Positions 34,430-45,266 of a stretch of 64,000 bases of DNA are shown here, piece after piece (within the stretch, counting starts at the first letter, position 1; each line of letters opens with the position of its first letter). Position numbers and translations under genes: made by a program. The DNA is from Alnus glutinosa (taxonomy: Eukaryota; Streptophyta; Magnoliopsida; Fagales; Betulaceae), in NCBI RefSeq assembly GCF_958979055.1, contig NC_084894.1, positions 27,661,616 through 27,725,615 on the forward strand, written 5' to 3'. The notes beneath the pieces were generated by a model. The model was not told the DNA's origin. It made no database searches and saw only the letters and a list, made by a program, of their open reading frames with translations.

Positions 34430-35120
34430 TGGTACTTGTAGTTTGAAAATTTTATTTTTTAGTACTTCAGTTTTAATTTGTTTCATATATGGTACTTGAA
34501 TTTTGAGAAAAGATAAATTTGGTACTTCCGTCTATTTTTCCGTCCAAAATTTTAAGGTGTTGACAAATGACACAATCTAAAATAAATTAAAAAACAGAAA
34601 ATAAAAATGTTTAATAATTAATAAAAAATTTAAAAAAATAATAAAAATATGAAAACTTTTTTTAAAAAAAATAGGGAGGCTCAGCCACCCAATAGCCAAA
34701 AAAATATTAAAAATGTGAGGGTTTTAGCCCTTGGGAGCACCCCATGGACCAAAACCTTACTTCTTTTTTTTTTTTTTTTTTTTTTTCCTTTGGCCATCGT
34801 GGGTGGTTCGGCCACCCCACTAACAAAGGGGGATAACCACCCCTTTTTTTTTTCTTTTTAAAAAAAAAGTTTTAAACATTTTAAATATATTTATTTTTTT
34901 AATTTTTAATATTTTAATTTTCTGTTTTTTAATTTTTTTTTTAAAATTGTGCCACATGTCAACACTTTAGAATAGACACGCGACGGTTCGTTAGATTTTG
35001 GACCGAAAAATAAACGGAAGTACTAAACTTGTATTTTCTCAAAACTCATATATGATCTATAAAATAAATTAAAACTAAAATAACAAAATAAAGTTTTCAA
35101 ACAACCGTATAATAAAAAGG
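34430..35120. mobile_element. Long-TIR MITE downstream of UGT-4
   Basis: The left arm (GGTACTTGTAGTTTGAAAAT, TTGAGAAAAGATAAATTTGG, TACTTCCGTCTATTTTTCCG) is repeated inverted in the right arm (TTTGAAAACTTTATTTTGTT, TACTTCCGTTTATTTTTCGG when reverse-complemented) over about 140 bp. The core contains GGTGGTTCGGCCACCCCACT. Arm length suggests a Mutator-like element, but no clear 9-bp duplication was seen. Confidence 0.65.
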
Positions 35121-35468
35121 TATTTAACTTTTTTATTTTTATTTTCTTACCCTAGTGTGTAGCACCCCTCTTAAAACAAAAGGCTTGAGAAAACAAAAGG
35201 CCAAGCACGAAGCACGAAGCACTATTAATTTATCTACCCAACTTGGCAGCTTGCCAGACTTATTCAGTTTCGAAGAGAAGTCAAACGGAGGAAGCTGTTC
35301 TACCGAACTTTACCGGTGTAGGGCTCCTCTGCGGAAGGCTGCTCCAATTTCAATGAATTTCTAGCAGCCCTATTAATGTAAGGATCCCAATCCAAGTCAA
35401 ACAGCCAAGCGACCCAATTCTTCCACCGGAGATTCATCAAACACATAGACTACAGTTTCCTGGTGTAC
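35121..35468 (+). other. Upstream region of UGT-5
   Basis: Unique-looking sequence leading to the ATG. No clear TATA box or shared block with the UGT-2 to UGT-4 promoters. Confidence 0.35.
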
Positions 35469-37662
35469 ATGGATCCCATCGGCGTCGAACCAACCACCGC
35501 CCACCCCCACGTGGTGGCGATCCCTTTCCCATGTCAAGGCCACATCAACGCCATGATGAGCCTCTGCAAGTTACTATCTTCACGAAAAAACAACCTTCAC
35601 ATCACCTTCGTCGTCACCGAAGAGTGGCTCGGCTGTATTGGCTCCGAGCCCAAGCCGGCTACCGTCCGCTTCGCTTCAATCCCCAACGTCGTCGAGCGCG
35701 CAAAAGCAGTAGACTTTGGGGGCTTCAACGAAGCGGTCATGACCCAAATGGAAGCTCCCTTTGAGCAGCTCCTCGATCGGCTTGAGCCGCCGGTAGCTCG
35801 AATCTTGGCTGATTTTGAGCTTCAGTGGCCTGTTGGCGTCGGGGCTCGAAGGAAAATTCCGGTGGCATCCCTTTGGACCATGTCAGCGTCTTTTTTCTCG
35901 GTGCTTCATCATTTTTATGCTTTCCAACAAAATAAGCATTTGTCCCTTCACTTTTTAGGTAAGCATGCTATACGGCCTTTTCTTTTCTTTTCTTTTCTTT
36001 TTTTTCTTTTTTTTTTTTTCTTTTTTTTTTTTTTTCATTTTTGTTACTATTTTTAGTATTAGAACTTTCAATTAAATGGGTTATAGCTTTAGCTTATATA
36101 TCATTGAACTTGTATTGGTAGAACAGTTGACTTTTAAGTGTGTGAAATGAACAACTAACAATAAATCTGTAACTCTCAAAAAAAAAAAAAAAAACAATAA
36201 ATCTGTAAGAGCACCTAGCTTGTGTAAAATTATAATAATTTCTTTCAAATCAATTTGTAAAATTGTTGTTTTTGTCTTGGGCATGTGAGAAGCAATGTTT
36301 TTTTTTTTTTTTTTTTTTTTTAATATCATTAACCGTCTTGGAAATTTTACTGAAAAAAACATGTATGTTTCACATGATAAATGACACATAACAATTTAAT
36401 AAATTGGGTTTGATGAATTTTTTCTAACCCAATTTGAAAAAAAAAAAAAACTTATATTAACAATAAGCAAGTTCACACCCTTCATAAAGACAATTTTCCT
36501 CAAACTCAGTCTATAAAATCATCACGTGGCCTTTAACATGTTTTTCTTTTTTCTTTTTCTTTTTTTGTTAGTAATTGCTCATTGAAAAAAGCACATGCTT
36601 TTTATAAATGGGTAGGAGGAAAACTATATCCCCGTTCATTATATAATTGAAATAATTCCCATTACTCATTAGTTTAAATCAGCCACCATTTGTTAGCCCA
36701 TTTCATGCTTTCCAAATTGACTCATTCCTTGAAATGCAAAACACTGATAATTGGGTGAGCTAGGTGATGGAGAAGATCAAATGGGGCAAATACCCGGAAT
36801 TGCTTCAACACAACTGGAAGATCTACGAACAGTACTTCATGAGAACGACCCACGGGGCATGGAAACAGTCTTCGACGGCATTTCAAAGGCGCCCAAAGCA
36901 CAATATCTTCTGCTTAATTCTGTCTATGAACTTGAACCCCAAGCTTTCGACACTTTGAAAGCAATCTTCCCTTTCCCTGTCTACCCCATTGGCCCTGCTA
37001 CACGTTACTTAGAAATTGAAGAGAGGTCCTCAAAAACGGTAACTGAGATTGGCCCTGATGACTATCTGAAATGGTTGGACTTCCAGCCTGAAGATTCTGT
37101 CCTGTACATCTCTCTGGGCAGTTTCTTAGCGCTGTCAGATGCCCAGATGGATGAGTTCGCCGCAGGGCTGCGTAGCAGCGGCGTTCGATTCTTGTGGGTG
37201 GCGCGTGACCAGGCTTCTCGGCTGAAAGAGAGTTGTGGCGATATGGGGTTGGTCGTGCCTTGGTGCGACCAACTGAGGGTGCTTTGCCATCCTTCTGTCG
37301 GCGGGTTTTGGTCCCATTGCGGGTGGAATTCCACTCAAGAAGCTGTTTACGCAGGCGTTCCGATGCTTGCTTTTCCTCTGTTTTTGGATCAAGTTCCTAA
37401 TAGCAGGCAGATTGTGGAAGACTGGAAGACTGGGTGGAGTGTGAAGAGAGCAGAGGCGGGAAGCGAAATTTTGGTGGCAAAAGAAGCCATATCTGAGCTC
37501 GTTCAAAGGTTCATGGACCTTGAAAGCTGTGAAGGAAATGAGATTAGGAAAAGAGCAGGAGAGCTGAAACATCTCTGCCGCCAGGCAATTGCTAAAAGCG
37601 GATCGTCTTATACAAACCTCGATGCATTTATTTGTGATTTTATAGAAGGACACGGCTATTGA
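35469..37662 (+). CDS. UGT87A: UGT-5: UGT87A-like UDP-glycosyltransferase, complete
   Basis: Exons 35469-35958 and 36764-37662 give 462 residues. The donor is TTTTTAG|GTAAGC. The acceptor that keeps the frame is GAGCTAG|GTGATGG, giving LGDGEDQMGQIPG at the junction. PFPCQGHIN holds the presumed catalytic His (H25) and ILADFEL the partner Asp (D115). The PSPG box starts WCDQLRVLCHPSVGG and ends FPLFLDQ. The residues after the Asp (FELQW) and the LDQ ending set UGT-5 and UGT-6 apart from the first group, pointing to a different acceptor pocket. The junction region lacks the GDELVDYIPG form of the others. Intron 0.8 kb with long T runs. Confidence 0.92.
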
Positions 37663-38087
37663 AGAGTTTCTTTGTTCTGGGTGATCATTAGTCCGTTTAA
37701 TTTGAACAAAAATTACTCTGAATTAATTCAAAGCTTTTTACCGTTTCACTTTGAAATTTGTCTTCCACAAGATCTTCTCATAACGCCTGGAGGCCGAAAG
37801 CGTTACAGAAGCTACAAAACCCATCACTTTGAAATTTTACAGAAGTAAAATATTCCAAAAATTTGAGAGGTTCATGGCCTCATTGGATCCCAGCAATTTA
37901 TTGTCATTTGGAACTGTCCACACCCACCTACCCAAACAAGAAAATATGAATATTTAAATTGTCCATTCGGACACCATAAAGACATAAACGTGAATGAGAA
38001 AAAGTCATCAACAAAGCTTATCCCATTCTTCTCCCAAAAGTTGATCGATCACACGACGTGAACCTCTCTCTGAGACTCTGAGTTCCC
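37663..38087. other. Spacer between UGT-5 and UGT-6
   Basis: Short, 425 bp, unique-looking. It serves as the 3' end of UGT-5 and the promoter of UGT-6. No transposon or clear motif recognised. Confidence 0.4.
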
Positions 38088-41063
38088 ATGTCTACAATGG
38101 AGCCGTCTGTCGTTGAACAAACCACCGTCCACCACGTGGTTGCGATGCCTTTTCCAGGCCGAGGCCACATCAACCCCATGATGAACCTCTGCAAGTTACT
38201 ACTCTCTTCAAAAGAACCAAACCTTCTCATAACCTTCGTCGTCACCGAAGAGTGGCTCAGCTACATCGGCTCCGATCCCAAGCCCGAAAACATACGCTTT
38301 GCCACGATGCCAAACGGCGTCGTCCCCCCCGAGAGTCTAAAAGCCGTCGACTTCTTTGGGTTCTACGAGGCCGTGATGACGAAGATGGAAGCTCCCTTTG
38401 AGCGGCTCCTAGATCAGCTTGAGCCGCCGGTCCATTCCATCTTAGGTGACGTTGAGCTACCGTGGGTGATCGGCGTAGGAAATCGCAGGAATATTACAGT
38501 GGCATCGCTTTGGACCATGCCGGCTACTTTTTTCTCAATGTTACATCATTTTCATCTTTTCGCACGAAGCCGGCATTTACCGCTTGACCTTTCACGTAAG
38601 TACTCCGTTTATCCGTTATACATACGTGTATATACACCGTGGATGTGGGGGTGGGTGATTAAACAATGTTTAACATATATTTATTCGTATAAACATTTCA
38701 TAAGATATTTTCTGTCTAGATTCTTGTTGATTCGTTAGCAGATATACAAGAGTTTCTATAAGAATTATTTGTTGGAGCACGTTTCAAATGGTTTTGATTG
38801 GACAAGTGGGCTTTATAGTGGCTCTTTTAGATTAATTCTCAATAATTATGAATTGATATGAGAGTCATAGTAAGGGATGGCAATTCGGTTATCAAGTCCG
38901 GTTCGGGTCAACTTGCTTGAGCCACCAACCCGATTAAGCCAACCACGGATTCTAAGCAGGTCGGTGAACGGGTCAACCCGCCAACTCGGTAGCCTAAACC
39001 TTAACCCTATAATTTAGTATCGGATTCGCGGGTTATGTCAAAAATTGTCAACCCTAGTCATAGTTGGTAAAATAATTAAGAGTCTATATATAGTTGACTG
39101 GATTTGCTTCTTAATTATTTCACCAATTATGAATTGTTATGTAAGTTTATAAACGACTTTGTAATAAGAATTGTACGTACAGTAGTTCTAATACCACTAT
39201 TTTTATTTTGGGTTTTTTTGTCATTAGATAAAAGGACTAAAAATCTTCTTCATTTTGCTCGAAACGAAATATTCAAAATTTTATTTTGTTATATTTAATT
39301 ATGTACATAATATCCTGTTATTTAAATTTTAAATGATCGTGACATCGTGTTCAATAAGAAGGAACATATGTGACGTCCTACATCGCCTGGGAATGAAGAT
39401 GTGCTTATATGTATAAATGCACCCTTTATGACACAACGCGTTTTAAAGCCGTGATGGCAATGAACTTATCAAAATTCCGCAGTTAAGCGAGCCGCTGCGA
39501 GAGCAATTTCAGGATGGGTGACCTCCTGGGAAGTCTGATATGGGGAGCCAAAAGCGGACAGTATTGTGTCATTGAGGGTGGATCGTTACAAATGGTATCA
39601 GAGCCATTGCCCAGCCTGAGATGGTGGGAACGTGCACAAGCTCAATGAGGGACGCCAGCGGGGATGCTGGGTCCAGAGAGGGGGTGATTGTGACGTCCCA
39701 CATCGCCTGAGAATGAGGATGTGCTTATATGTATAAATGCACCATTTATGACACAACGCGTTTTAAAGCCGTGATGACAATGAACCTATCAGAACTCCGC
39801 AGTGAAGCGAGCAGCTGCGAGAGCAATCCCAGGATGGGTGACCTCTTGGGAAGTCTGATATGGGGAGCCAAAAGCGGACAGTATTGTGTCATTGGGGGTG
39901 GATCGTTACAACATATATAATTATATATACACCCATCTATAAATTTACAAGATTTGATTACGTCCACTCTATAATCAGTGTAATTTTGGTCAGCTGGTTT
40001 AATTAAGTTTCAAATCCTAAATAATGCAAGTAGATTTTTGAGGGAAGAATTAATTAAGGAGTCATTTCATGATAGTCTTATATATTCTTAATTATTTGCA
40101 AAACATTGATATCGAACTTTCTGTATGTCTGCCTCTCTCTGTGTGACAGAAGTTGAAGACAAGCTTGTTGTGGATCACATTCCCGGACTTTCTTCAGCAC
40201 AAGTAGCAGACCTTCAAACACTCTTTCACGAGAACGACCACAGAGTAGTGCTGCTTGCAATGGAATGCATTGAAAGGGTTTCGAAAGCACAGTACCTTCT
40301 GTTCACTTCTGTCTACGAGCTTGAACCCCAGGCCATTGACTCTTTAAATGCAATTTTCCCTTTTTCTGTTTACCCTATTGGCCCTGCCATTCCTTACTTG
40401 GAGCTTCAACAAGATCGTAAACATTCCTCTGAAAGTAGTCACAACGACCCCAGCTATCTACAATGGCTAGATTCCCAGCCTGTTGGTTCTGTCTTGTACA
40501 TCTCATTGGGAAGTTTCCTTTCTGTCTCGAGCGCCCAAATTGGTGAAATTGCAGCAGGGCTGCGTGATAGTGGCGTTCGGTTCTTGTGGGTGGCTCGTGG
40601 AGAATCGTCTTCTCAGTTAATGAAGGAGAGATGTGGCGGTCTGGGGTTGGTGCTGCCATGGTGTGACCAATTGAAGGTGTTGTGCCATTCTTCCATAGGC
40701 GGTTTCTGGACACATTGTGGGTGGAATTCCACTCTAGAAGCTGTTTTCGCCGGCGTTCCTATGCTCGCCTTCCCTTTGTTCTTGGACCAAGTTGCGAATA
40801 GCAGGCTAATTGTAGAGGACTGGAGGATTGGGTGGAGGATAAAGAGATCGAAGGTGGGAAGTGATGATCAAATTTTGGTGACCAAAGAAGAAATATCAGA
40901 GCTTGTGGGAAGGTTTATGGATCTCGAAAGTGGAGAGGTGAAAGAATTGAGGGAAAGAGCAAGAGGACTGAAATATTCATGTCACCAAGCTATTGCAGAA
41001 GGCGGATCATCGCATTCAAACCTTGATGCATTTAGAAGGGGTATTTCACAAAGCCATGGCTAG
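38088..41063 (+). CDS. UGT87A: UGT-6: UGT87A-like UDP-glycosyltransferase, complete
   Basis: Exons 38088-38595 and 40150-41063 give 473 residues, the longest in the cluster. Donor TCAC|GTAAGT, acceptor GTGACAG|AAGT, giving SQVEDKLVVDHIPG at the junction. PFPGRGHIN carries the presumed catalytic His (H27). ILGDVELPW keeps the partner Asp but has Gly for the usual Ala before it. The PSPG box runs from WCDQLKVLCHSSIGG to FPLFLDQ. Extra residues lie before the box (SSSQLMKERCGG) and after it (KRSKVGSDDQ). The first ATG is used (MSTMEPSVV); a second Met follows three codons later. The 1.55-kb intron holds an hAT MITE and a Cassandra TRIM. Confidence 0.92.
38871..39055. mobile_element. hAT-type MITE in the UGT-6 intron
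   Basis: Flanked by identical 8-bp words AGTCATAG (38863-38870 and 39056-39063). Ends are imperfect inverted repeats: AGGGATGGCAATT on the left and AATTGTCAACCCT on the right. An 8-bp duplication fits the hAT superfamily. The interior is GC-richer than the intron around it. Confidence 0.85.
39369..39910 (+). mobile_element. Cassandra TRIM retrotransposon in the UGT-6 intron
   Basis: Two 222-bp LTRs (39369-39590 and 39689-39910) start TGTGACGTCC and end GATCGTTACA. A primer-binding site, TGGTATCAGAGC, complementary to initiator methionine tRNA, follows the first LTR, and a purine tract precedes the second. Both flanks carry ACATA, a 5-bp target duplication. Each LTR contains a 5S rRNA-like segment (GTTAAGCGAGC...GGATGGGTGACCTCCTGGGA), the signature of Cassandra. 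There is no coding capacity, as expected for a TRIM. The LTRs differ at about 14 of 222 positions, suggesting insertion a few million years ago. It looks structurally whole. Confidence 0.95.
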
Positions 41064-41730
41064 CTATTGAGCTGTTTCTGTGTTCGATCTTATGCTAAAG
41101 TGATTTAGCCCAGTGGTTAGATTTCTCAGAAAGGCTCTCACCTTAGCCAATATGTCTTGGGCAAATATAATTCTGGCAAGGGCATGTTTGGTAGTTGCTT
41201 TGAAAACAGTGAAATTGGATTATGTACTGTTAATATGCATTTGGCAAACTGTTTAAAAAATCTAAACAAGTAAAACGAAAACACAAGAAAACAAAAATTA
41301 TAAACAACTTATACATGTTTCCGTCGAGAGAAATGTTATACATATAATTATTTATTATATACTTATACATAAACAGATATATAAATTAAATATATATTAT
41401 ATTTATATACTTATATATAAATATTAGCATACTTACGACATAAATGATAATATTATATAACATATATCATAAATTATTTCATATTCTTATAAATTATAAT
41501 ATATAGCATTATAGCATATACTTATAATTTATAATATTAGATCATATACTTTTACATATATACATATATAGTAGTCGAGTCTACTTTCGTGTTTATGAAC
41601 ATCCTGTTTAATAATCAAGACGAGCCCGACCATGTTTATGAATAGTCATGATGTCATTTACAGGCTTACTTGCTTCACTTCTATAGTAATTTTTTTTTTT
41701 CTTATATGTTTCGCTCGGTTTTATTCTATA

Positions 41731-41770
<40 letters not shown>

Positions 41771-42617
41771 GGGTTGGGATGATTTTTGTACAATTCCTTT
41801 TACTCAACTTTCACACAATCAAGATGCATTGGTAGGATCCATGCATATGGGTCCTACTATGCATAAATTTCACTAATATGTCTTGATTATATGGAAGTTA
41901 CGCAAAAAGATTGTGAAAGAATCATTTATATATATATATATATATTCAACTTATATTTTGATATTGGTGAAATAGATTTGTTGCAATTTTTTTTAATAAA
42001 TCAACGTGTGTGTGAGGAGTGAAATTGTTTTCAGAATAATCGTCAACGAAATTAAATCCTTTTTTTTTTTTTTTTTTTTATGTTCAGAAACAGTTTATCA
42101 AACGCTTTTTTAGCAAAAAAAAAAAAAAAAAATTGTTTTCTACTTCTATTAAAAACAGTTTTCTCATGAAAAAAAATAAAAACCTATTTACCATATTGTT
42201 GTATTGAAACAGTACAATGTGCGGTATGAAGGCAAACAAAAGCTTTGTATTGAAAAAAATTAGGATAATGATCGACTACCCCAAGTCCCAACCAGTACCG
42301 TTCGGTGCCACCTTTTTTGTTATTATAATTATTATATTTGTTGTCATGATTTAAATAATTTATTTTAGATAACTAATGCACATAAAGGCATGGCACCCTT
42401 TGTCATTATTAAAATATGTTCGAGTTTTTGCTTTTCTTTTTTTCTTTTTTTTCTCCACCGGGACAAGCTCCTGACGTCATGGCATGCGACACTACTTGAC
42501 AGTGAAATTTGAGAAACTTAGAGGGGATCCGGATCCGTCGGATCTGAAATTGGTCCCAAACCCTTCTCAGAGGCCAGAGCTTGACTGGCAGTGGTGGTCA
42601 TTTCAGCAATCTGAGAC
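41064..42617. other. Spacer between UGT-6 and UGT-7
   Basis: AT-rich. A TA microsatellite lies at about 41731-41768 and another at 41928-41944. A tRNA box-A-like word TAGCCCAGTGG near 41107 may mark a SINE fragment. No gene is supported. The last 150 bp before the ATG are GC-richer, with no obvious TATA box. Confidence 0.45.
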
Positions 42618-44144
42618 ATGGATACCGTCATAGCAGCACCAACCACCGCCTGCCACGTGGTGACCATGGCCTACCCCGGTCGCGGCCACATCAACCCCCT
42701 GATGAACCTCTGCAAGATACTAGCTTTGAAGAAGAAAGACATTCTCGTCACCTTCGTTGTCACCGAGGAATGGCTCGGCCTCATCGGCTCCGACCCTAAG
42801 CCGGAAAACATACGCTTCGCCTCCATACCGAATGTTGTCCCATCGGAGCAGGTTCGCGCCGCTGACATGGACACGTTCGTCGAAGCCGTCTTCACGAAGA
42901 TGGAAGCTCCGTTTGAGCGGCTCCTCGACCAGATTGAGCCGCCGCCGTCGGTTATCGTCGCTGATACGTTTCTGTTTTGGGCCATTGGCGTCGGGAACCG
43001 CAGGAATATTCCTGTGGCCTCGTTTTGGGTCATGTCGGCGGCGGCGTTCTCGGTGTTCCAACATTTCCATCTTTTTGCCCAAAACCGACATTTTCCCGTT
43101 GACATCTCAGGTAGGATTGAATTTATATAAACTTGTATTATACACAACACTTCGCATGGTTTCTTCATTTTGGTATCAAGTTATATGTTACTCCATTGCG
43201 AATCTCTCTTGATATAAGTTTGGTTTTTGTATGTCTACTTGTATGCAACAGCAAAAGGCAATGAGCGTGTGGACTATATCCCTGGAATTTCGTCCACACG
43301 TCTGGTAGATATTCCATTTATTGATGGGAACAAACAACAAATGTTGCAAAGGATCCAAAAAAGTATTCAATGGGTGGCCAAGGCGCAATATCTCTTATTC
43401 ACTTCCACCTACGAGCTCGAATCTCAAGCAATCGATGTTCTAAAAGCAGAGTTCCCATTCCCCGTCTATGCTATTGGCCCAACCATACCTTTTTTCGATC
43501 TTGCAGAAAATGTCTCACTAGCTTCTCATGACGACAGTGACCTCAACTACTTAGAATGGCTCGATTGCCAACCAAGAAGCTCTGTTCTATACATTTCAAT
43601 GGGAAGCTTCCTCTCAGTTTCTAGTGCTCAAATGGATGAACTTGCAGCCGGTTTGCGAGATAGCGGTGCCAGATTCTTGTGGGTGGCGCGCGGTGAGACT
43701 CGTAGACTGAAGGAGGTTTGTGGTGAGATGGGGTTAGTGGTGCCATGGTGCGACCAATTGAGGGTGTTGTCTCATTCTTCAGTAGGGGGGTTTTTGACGC
43801 ATTGCGGGTGGAATTCCACTAAAGAAGGTGTGTTTTGTGGTGTTCCTTTTCTCACCATCCCCATAGTCATGGATCAACTCCAAAACAGTAGGCTAATTGT
43901 GGAGGATTGGAAGATTGGGTGGAGGGTGAAGGAAGACGTGGGAGCGGGCAGTTTGGTGACAAGAGAGAAAATCAGAGGGCTAGTGCAGAATTTCATGGAT
44001 TTGGAAAGTGATGAAGTGAAGGAAATGAGGAAAAGAGCAAGTGAAGTTCAACAGATAAGTCAACGTGCGATTGCTGAAAAGGGTTCATCTGAAACTAACA
44101 TCAATGCCTTCGTTAGAGCCTTTTCACAATGCCAAGCATGCTGA
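42618..44144 (+). CDS. UGT87A: UGT-7: UGT87A-like UDP-glycosyltransferase, complete
   Basis: Exons 42618-43110 and 43252-44144 give 461 residues. The intron is only 141 bp, GT-AG (CTCAG|GTAGGA, GCAACAG|CAAAAG), splitting an Ala codon after its first base (AKGNERVDYIPG). AYPGRGHIN has the presumed catalytic His and VADTF the partner Asp. The PSPG box starts WCDQLRVLSHSSVGG, has FLTHCGWNSTKEGVFCG and ends IPIVMDQ. FLTHCG and EGVFCGVPFLT define the third group (UGT-7 to UGT-9). It shares exons, intron position and more than 600 bp of 3' flank with UGT-8, so the two are a recent tandem pair. Confidence 0.93.
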
Positions 44145-44905
44145 TCAAGCTAGGAGTTTACAAAATTGTCTAGCTATACTTTATTCTCGCGTGCAGAGAA
44201 TCATACAGAAGCTCCACTCGGTGCAGCTTATTTGCCGTGAAAAGCAAGCAAATTAAGCTTATTTGCTGGCTAGTGTATCTTTTCTTAAACAAAGTTATAT
44301 ATCATGTAATCTTTTCTTGTGAGTTAAAGTTAAAAGAGACTAATAAAGAGTAAATCTCTAGCTATTTATTTTATAATTTAATCTAATTGAGAATCTCTTT
44401 TTACTCTCGTCTCAGTCTTAAAAGTAAAGACTTAATTAGTCTATTATATAATTGATAGTCTATTGTTTCTCTATTTAAAATAGAACTATTAATAAAAAAA
44501 TTTATGAGTTGAGAATACAATTTACTATGTTTTTGAAGTTAAGACTCTTTTAAAGTAGTTATTAAAAATCACAGTTCTCTCAAAATAGTCAATTTACCAT
44601 TTTCTATGTTTTGTTAATAGCATGATCCCATCATCATTGTATTATGCCACATTTTGATTTTTCATTTCCAAGTCTTACCGGTTCTGGTACTTTATATTTT
44701 GCGTGTGATTTTTATGTCTCTGAACCTTTCCATTTTCCAGTAAAAAAAAATAGAAAATTCAATCTTTTTCTATTTTTTATCTTATTAATTTTTTTTTTTG
44801 AAAGCTTAACTTAATTATATGAACTTTCATCACATTTACAATATATTTTTAAATTTTAAAAATTGTTAATTTAGTGTATTTATCTTTTTAATTTTTTTAA
44901 TTTCA

Positions 44906-44946
<41 letters not shown>

Positions 44947-45266
44947 TAAACTAATTTTTTTTTAAAAAATTTAAGGATAATGGTAAAAGCGACCACAATT
45001 AAAGGATAAAGTGAATTTTTTTTATTTTTATTTTTTTGGCGTCTTTCATCAGGACAAAGCTGACCCCATAACTTTTTACTATCGAACACCAAGTGTCATC
45101 GTTCTGCCCAACCTGACCCACAAAGTTTGACTACTGGACCCATGAGAATTCACTCCCTCTTAGCCGACTGCTACTGTGTTGTTCCAATTGAATTGGTTTG
45201 AAGGCTTCCCAAATCCCAGATATTTAGGATTTGGTTTGAAGGCTGAAGAGCACATTCGCTGTGGAC
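44145..45266. other. Spacer UGT-7 to UGT-8
   Basis: The stretch at 44145 to about 44850 aligns with 46817 to about 47450 downstream of UGT-8 (words such as CAGAGAATCATACAGAAGCT and CCATTTCCAAGTCTTACCGG). An AT microsatellite lies at about 44911-44943. The last 200 bp share promoter words with UGT-9. No other gene. Confidence 0.65.
45073..45190 (+). promoter_or_regulatory. Promoter block conserved between UGT-8 and UGT-9
   Basis: AAGTGTCATCGTTCTGCCCA starts a block that continues with AACCTGA, GTTTGACT, GAAAATTCACTCC (or GAGAATTCACTCC) and CAACTGCTACTG-like words. The same block occurs at about 48750-48855 before UGT-9, at a similar distance from the ATG. The surrounding sequence is less alike, so it may be a retained control region. 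Confidence 0.5.

Noticed and set aside
37135-37653. Minus-strand frames opposite UGT exons (also 42671-43168 and similar)
   Set aside because: Mirror frames of conserved UGT coding sequence, present in several copies for that reason; no independent features.
39460-39860. 5S rRNA gene
   Set aside because: The 5S-like stretches are parts of Cassandra LTRs. They match only part of 5S rRNA and sit in an intron.
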